Assembly (NCBI GenBank): GCA_005772945.1
Contig: SXIE01000102.1
Span: 1 to 10,089, forward strand
DNA: 10,089 nucleotides
Reading direction: 5' to 3'
Source: Pseudomonadota bacterium
GTDB lineage: Bacteria; Myxococcota; UBA9042; PHBI01
Part shown: piece by piece, positions 7,571 to 10,089 of the stretch
How the letters are laid out: every line of letters starts with the position of its first letter
How positions within the stretch are numbered: the stretch's first letter is position 1
The notes under the pieces: generated by a model
Databases searched by the model: none
Seen by the model: only the letters and a program-made list of their open reading frames with translations
What the model was told of the DNA's origin: nothing
Translations under genes and position numbers: made by a program

Positions 7571-7660
7571 AGAGTCCCCCTGATTACCATGCGAAGGTAC
7601 CCGCAACGGCGGAGGATGGGCAAGAGAGGGGTCCGTCGGGCGCCAATTCCAGGGACGACG
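7571..7660. promoter_or_regulatory. Divergent intergenic region, lipoprotein / MerC fusion
   Basis: This 90-bp gap must contain promoters for both directions. TACC (7585-7588), seven bases, then GGTA (7596-7599) is a short inverted repeat that could be part of an operator. I see no good -35/-10 pair and no recognisable MerR-type operator. Ribosome sites bound both ends: AGGGGG on the minus strand (7576-7581) and AGGGA on the plus strand (7651-7655). Confidence 0.4.
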
Positions 7661-8437
7661 ATGAAGACGATGAAGACGGTCGAACTGCTGGTCGCCCCAG
7701 ACTGCCCGAACGTCCCGGCGGCGCGAACCGAGCTGCGACGCGCGATGCGGAAGGCGGGCCTGCGTCCGGCGTGGACGGAGTTCGACGTGACCTCCGCGGA
7801 GGCACCGGAACACGTGCTCGGATTTGGGTCGCCGACCATTCTGGTCGACGGCCGGGACGTGTCGGGCGCCGCACCGTCCCAAGGAACGGCGTCTTGTCGC
7901 GTGTACCTCGGTAGCGCGGTCCGCGGCGTGCCGGCGCTGGAGACCATCGTCCGCGCCCTGGCGGCCGGCGACGCGCGGCCTTCGCGGCGAAGAACGGTCG
8001 CGACGGCGCTGGCGGTCGTGCCCGGCGTGCTCCTGGCGACGTTGCCGGTGCTCGCGTGCCCGGCCTGCTGGCCGGCCTATGCCGGCTTGCTCTCGTCGCT
8101 CGGGCTCTCGTTCTTGATGGACGCGGCGTGGCTTTTGCCGCTGACGGGCATCGGCCTCGCGCTCGCGCTGTGGGCGCTCGGCTTCCGCGCGCGGCGGCGG
8201 CGCGGATTCGGACCGCTGGCGCTTGGGGTCCTTGCGTCCGCAGCCATCCTCCTGGGCCGATTCGCCGTCGACGTCGATGCGCTGGTCCTGCTCGGCGCCG
8301 CGGCGCTTGTCGGCGCCTCGATCTGGAACGTCTGGCCCGCTCGGCGGCAGCCTCAGCGCCGGGACACCTGCGGCTGCGACCACCCGCCCGGCGCGCCGGC
8401 CGGCGACGCGAGCCTCGCGCGCGTGCCGCTCCGCTGA
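7661..8437 (+). CDS. Thioredoxin-like domain fused to MerC-like mercury transport domain
   Basis: Residues 6-101 match a small thioredoxin-fold family often seen near mercury genes: VELLVAPDCPN (C15), GFGSPTILVDGRDV (54-67) and SCRVY (C79), ending GVPALETIVRAL. Residues 112-240 match MerC, an inner-membrane protein that brings Hg(II) into the cytoplasm. They contain four hydrophobic segments, the metal-binding pair CPAC (C133, C136) followed by WPA in the first segment, GLSFL, LLPL, and GASIWNVWPAR before a C-terminal Cys pair CGC (C237, C239). Tn21-type MerC has the equivalent CAAC-FPA, GLGFL, GVSIWD and a tail Cys pair. ATG 7661 is chosen because AGGGA lies five bases upstream; a second ATG follows at 7670. 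Mercury is the family substrate; another thiophilic metal is possible. No other mer gene is visible. Confidence 0.85.
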   Translation: MKTMKTVELLVAPDCPNVPAARTELRRAMRKAGLRPAWTEFDVTSAEAPEHVLGFGSPTILVDGRDVSGAAPSQGTASCRVYLGSAVRGVPALETIVRALAAGDARPSRRRTVATALAVVPGVLLATLPVLACPACWPAYAGLLSSLGLSFLMDAAWLLPLTGIGLALALWALGFRARRRRGFGPLALGVLASAAILLGRFAVDVDALVLLGAAALVGASIWNVWPARRQPQRRDTCGCDHPPGAPAGDASLARVPLR

Positions 8438-8537
8438 AGGCCGAAGTTCACCCACCTCGCCCCGCACGCCGAACCCGTGCATGACGCGTCGTTACACGCG
8501 GCGCCCGTCGGACTCCCCAGCACCGCGGACACGCGCG

Positions 8538-8553
8538 GGACGTCGCGGCGTCC
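8538..8553. terminator. Small hairpin downstream of the MerC fusion gene
   Basis: GGACG and CGTCC flank a six-base TCGCGG loop about 100 bases after the fusion gene's stop. No T-tract follows. In such GC-rich sequence a 5-bp stem may be chance. Confidence 0.2.
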
Positions 8554-8691
8554 GTAACGCGCGGAGACACCGGAGCGCGCGACTGCCTCCCGGCGGACAC
8601 GGCGCGCGCCCGTGAATCACCAGCAATAACGAGGTTCCACGCGACCGCGCGACATGGCACGGGCCTGGCTTTGTGTCCTCGACGAGAGGCA

Positions 8692-8711
8692 ACCGGATGG
8701 GGGCATCCGGT
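8692..8711. promoter_or_regulatory. Perfect 8-bp hairpin in a lipoprotein-gene leader
   Basis: ACCGGATG (8692-8699), a GGGG loop and CATCCGGT (8704-8711) form a perfect stem-loop ending 35 bases before the ATG at 8747. It could be an operator dyad or a 5'-leader RNA structure. It is not followed by a T-tract, so termination is unlikely. Confidence 0.6.
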
Positions 8712-8712
8712 C

Positions 8713-8726
8713 CACGTCACACGTCA
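8713..8726. repeat. 7-bp direct repeat, two perfect copies
   Basis: CACGTCA occurs twice in tandem (8713-8719, 8720-8726), just after the hairpin and 20 bases before the start codon. The size and position would suit a regulator half-site pair, but two copies of a 7-mer could be chance. Confidence 0.45.
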
Positions 8727-8734
8727 CTTCGTCT

Positions 8735-8740
8735 GAGGAG
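8735..8740 (+). promoter_or_regulatory. Strong ribosome binding site
   Basis: GAGGAG six bases before ATG 8747, the best Shine-Dalgarno in the window. It fixes the start of the last gene. Confidence 0.8.
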
Positions 8741-8746
8741 TCCACC

Positions 8747-10089
8747 ATGCAACTTCGCTCGGCTTCGCCGCACCTGCGGCAACGCGCACGCACGCTCGCT
8801 TTCTTCGGAGGCACGGCGCTGGCCGCCTTCGCGTCCGGCTGCGACCAGTCCGGAACCACCACCACCAACAACGACCCGTCGAACGAACAGATCGTCGCCT
8901 ATGCTGGGTTCGCCCTCAGCACGGATGACCAGAGCAACGACGGCTTCACCGACGGCGCGGACACCGACGGGCTCGACGACGCCGCCGGCACCGACGCGCA
9001 TCCGAGCCGCCCGCCGCGCGACGGCGAGGCCGATCCCTCCGTAGTCCCTCCGGGCGAGCCCGACGGCCCGCGACCGGGGCGCGCGATCCTGGTCGCCTGG
9101 GGACAGCTCGGCGATCGCGACAACCAGAACCTCACGGCGACCGAATGGCGCGGCCAGATCCGCGTCGAGGGCGCCGCCGTGCACGTCGCGCGCGTCCTGC
9201 GCTTCGAGGACGCCACCGACAAGCTCATTCGCGACGAGGACCCGAGCGCCGTCTCGTTCGCGTCGGTGACCAAGGGTCACAACGACGGCCTGCTCCTGCG
9301 CATCACGCGCTTGCCGATTGCGGCCGACGCGGCCGGCGCTGCGGACGCAGCAGGCCCAGTCGACGCGGTCCCCGCGGGCGCCCTGGTCTTCGAGACCGAG
9401 CACTTCACCCAGCGCGTACCGCTCGCCGACGTCGTCGCCGGCAAGCACCTGACGTTCCAGGCGGACGCGCTCGGCAACGAGCTCCTGGTCGCCACGTCCC
9501 TGCCGCATCGCTGCGCGCACGGCCTGCTCCAGATGCGCTGGGAGCGTAAGGACGACCGCGGCGGCATCTTCGGCGGCAAGGTCTTCGACGACGACGGCAA
9601 CGAGACGGGCAAGGTCCGCGGCCTCTGGGGCTCGCGCGACGGCAAGAACCGCTTCAAGGGCAGCTACACCGACGCGAGCGGCGCGTTCGCCGGGACCGTC
9701 GTCGGCTCGTACCGCATCTCGGAAGACCGCCCGGGTGGTGTCTTCCGTGGCCACTGGCGGACCGAGGACGGGACCGAGCGCGGCGTGCTCGGCGGCGTCA
9801 TCACCTTCGACGAGGAAGGCGGCGGCGGCGCGGCCCACGGGTTCTGGCGCGCCCACTGCGGTGACGGCCCGAAGGCCTGCCAGATGGACCAGAGCCTGCC
9901 CGAGCCTGCCGCCCCGAGCTGCGCCTGCGAGCCCTCGGCGAGCGACGACGCGACGGACGTCTGCGCCTGCGAGGTCCCGCCGCCCGCGACGTGCGTGCCG
10001 CCCGAGCCGCCCGCGGACGGTGACGGCCTCGGCGAGCCGCCGGCGGGCATCCCGCCGCACGACGGTGGCAACGCGCCGCCCGCGCCACC
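8747..10089 (+). CDS. Predicted repeat-containing lipoprotein (3' end outside window)
   Basis: The frame is open from ATG 8747 to the right edge (447 complete codons, no stop). A strong ribosome site and a lipoprotein signal (Arg-rich start, hydrophobic stretch, ASGC with C32) support this strand over the long antisense frame. After C32 come a Thr/Asn linker (TTTTNN) and an Asp/Gly/Pro-rich spacer to about residue 105. Residues about 107-245 form a domain starting RAILVAWGQLGD that I do not recognise. Residues 272-367 carry repeated Gly-x-aromatic units such as GIFGGKV, KVRGLW, RFKGSY, TVVGSY, GVFRGHW and HGFW, spaced roughly 10-25 residues and likely beta-strand repeats. The tail is Cys- and Pro-rich with CACE twice. 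It is probably an envelope-anchored surface protein of unknown role. The position -3 Ala in the lipobox is not ideal. Confidence 0.85.
   Translation, partial: MQLRSASPHLRQRARTLAFFGGTALAAFASGCDQSGTTTTNNDPSNEQIVAYAGFALSTDDQSNDGFTDGADTDGLDDAAGTDAHPSRPPRDGEADPSVVPPGEPDGPRPGRAILVAWGQLGDRDNQNLTATEWRGQIRVEGAAVHVARVLRFEDATDKLIRDEDPSAVSFASVTKGHNDGLLLRITRLPIAADAAGAADAAGPVDAVPAGALVFETEHFTQRVPLADVVAGKHLTFQADALGNELLVATSLPHRCAHGLLQMRWERKDDRGGIFGGKVFDDDGNETGKVRGLWGSRDGKNRFKGSYTDASGAFAGTVVGSYRISEDRPGGVFRGHWRTEDGTERGVLGGVITFDEEGGGGAAHGFWRAHCGDGPKACQMDQSLPEPAAPSCACEPSASDDATDVCACEVPPPATCVPPEPPADGDGLGEPPAGIPPHDGGNAPPAP

Larger units (their letters stand above)
8438..8746. other. 309-bp non-coding region upstream of a lipoprotein gene
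   Basis: I see no convincing gene here; the short frames are Arg/Pro-rich shadows. It holds a 5-bp hairpin GGACG/CGTCC (8538-8553), a slightly AT-richer patch near 8613-8635, a perfect 8-bp hairpin (8692-8711), a 7-bp direct repeat (8713-8726) and a good ribosome site (8735-8740). The promoter of the downstream gene should lie here, but no clear -35/-10 pair stands out. Confidence 0.6.

Noticed and set aside
6668..7660. Upstream extension of the plus-strand MerC fusion frame
   Set aside because: Antisense to the lipoprotein gene; the ribosome site and thioredoxin-like domain begin at 7661.
7571..8482. Upstream extension of the minus-strand lipoprotein frame
   Set aside because: Antisense to the thioredoxin-MerC gene; the lipoprotein signal and ribosome site place the true start at 7570.
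8480..8615. Small Arg/Pro-rich frame in the 309-bp gap
   Set aside because: No ribosome site, biased composition typical of shadow frames in GC-rich DNA, no recognisable motif.
8717..10060. 447-residue minus-strand frame at the right edge
   Set aside because: The plus strand has a strong ribosome site, lipoprotein signal and ordered repeats through the same bases; the minus translation is low complexity.

Overview
The window is very GC-rich (roughly 70% by eye) with strong G/C preference at third codon positions, so nearly every gene casts long shadow reading frames. A Gram-negative, predatory or soil-type bacterium of the Myxococcota (the former deltaproteobacteria) is the best guess. The reasons are composition, two unrelated low-similarity surface lipoproteins with calcium-site-like or Gly/aromatic repeat architecture, and a CDP-alcohol phosphotransferase of eukaryotic type. 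This placement is inference; no rRNA or other marker is present.

Layout. Positions 2-1549 (+) hold most of peptide chain release factor 3 (prfC), with its first codons off the left edge. It is followed by a 17-bp x3 tandem repeat, a small gene of unknown function (1644-1997, +) and a DTW-domain tRNA aminocarboxypropyltransferase (2015-2632, +). Next is a membrane CDP-alcohol phosphotransferase very like eukaryotic choline/ethanolamine phosphotransferases (2737-3753, +). It converges on a hotdog-fold PaaI-type thioesterase (3770-4309, -), with a hairpin over the CDP-alcohol enzyme's stop codon. Divergent from the thioesterase is a two-component pair, a small membrane histidine kinase (4404-5399, +) overlapping an OmpR/PhoB-type response regulator (5399-6106, +). 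That pair converges on a 470-residue lipoprotein (6158-7570, -). Divergent from the lipoprotein is a fusion of a thioredoxin-like domain to a MerC-like mercury-transport membrane domain (7661-8437, +). A 309-bp non-coding stretch with a perfect hairpin and a 7-bp direct repeat leads into a second lipoprotein gene that runs off the right edge (8747-10089, +).

How the genes work together. The left third is translation-linked (termination factor recycling and tRNA modification). The CDP-alcohol phosphotransferase and the thioesterase both point to lipid metabolism but are transcribed towards each other, so a shared pathway is only a possibility. The kinase and regulator clearly form one unit; their target is not visible. 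The thioredoxin-MerC fusion suggests a stand-alone mercury or thiophilic-metal uptake/handling protein; no merR, merA, merP or merT is seen in the window.

No obvious new multi-gene defence or mobile system was found: there are no insertion sequences, CRISPR arrays, tRNAs or rRNAs that I can support. The points most worth a second look are the eukaryote-like phosphotransferase, the thioredoxin-MerC fusion, the kinase H-box with Asn in place of the usual acidic residue, and the intergenic repeats.
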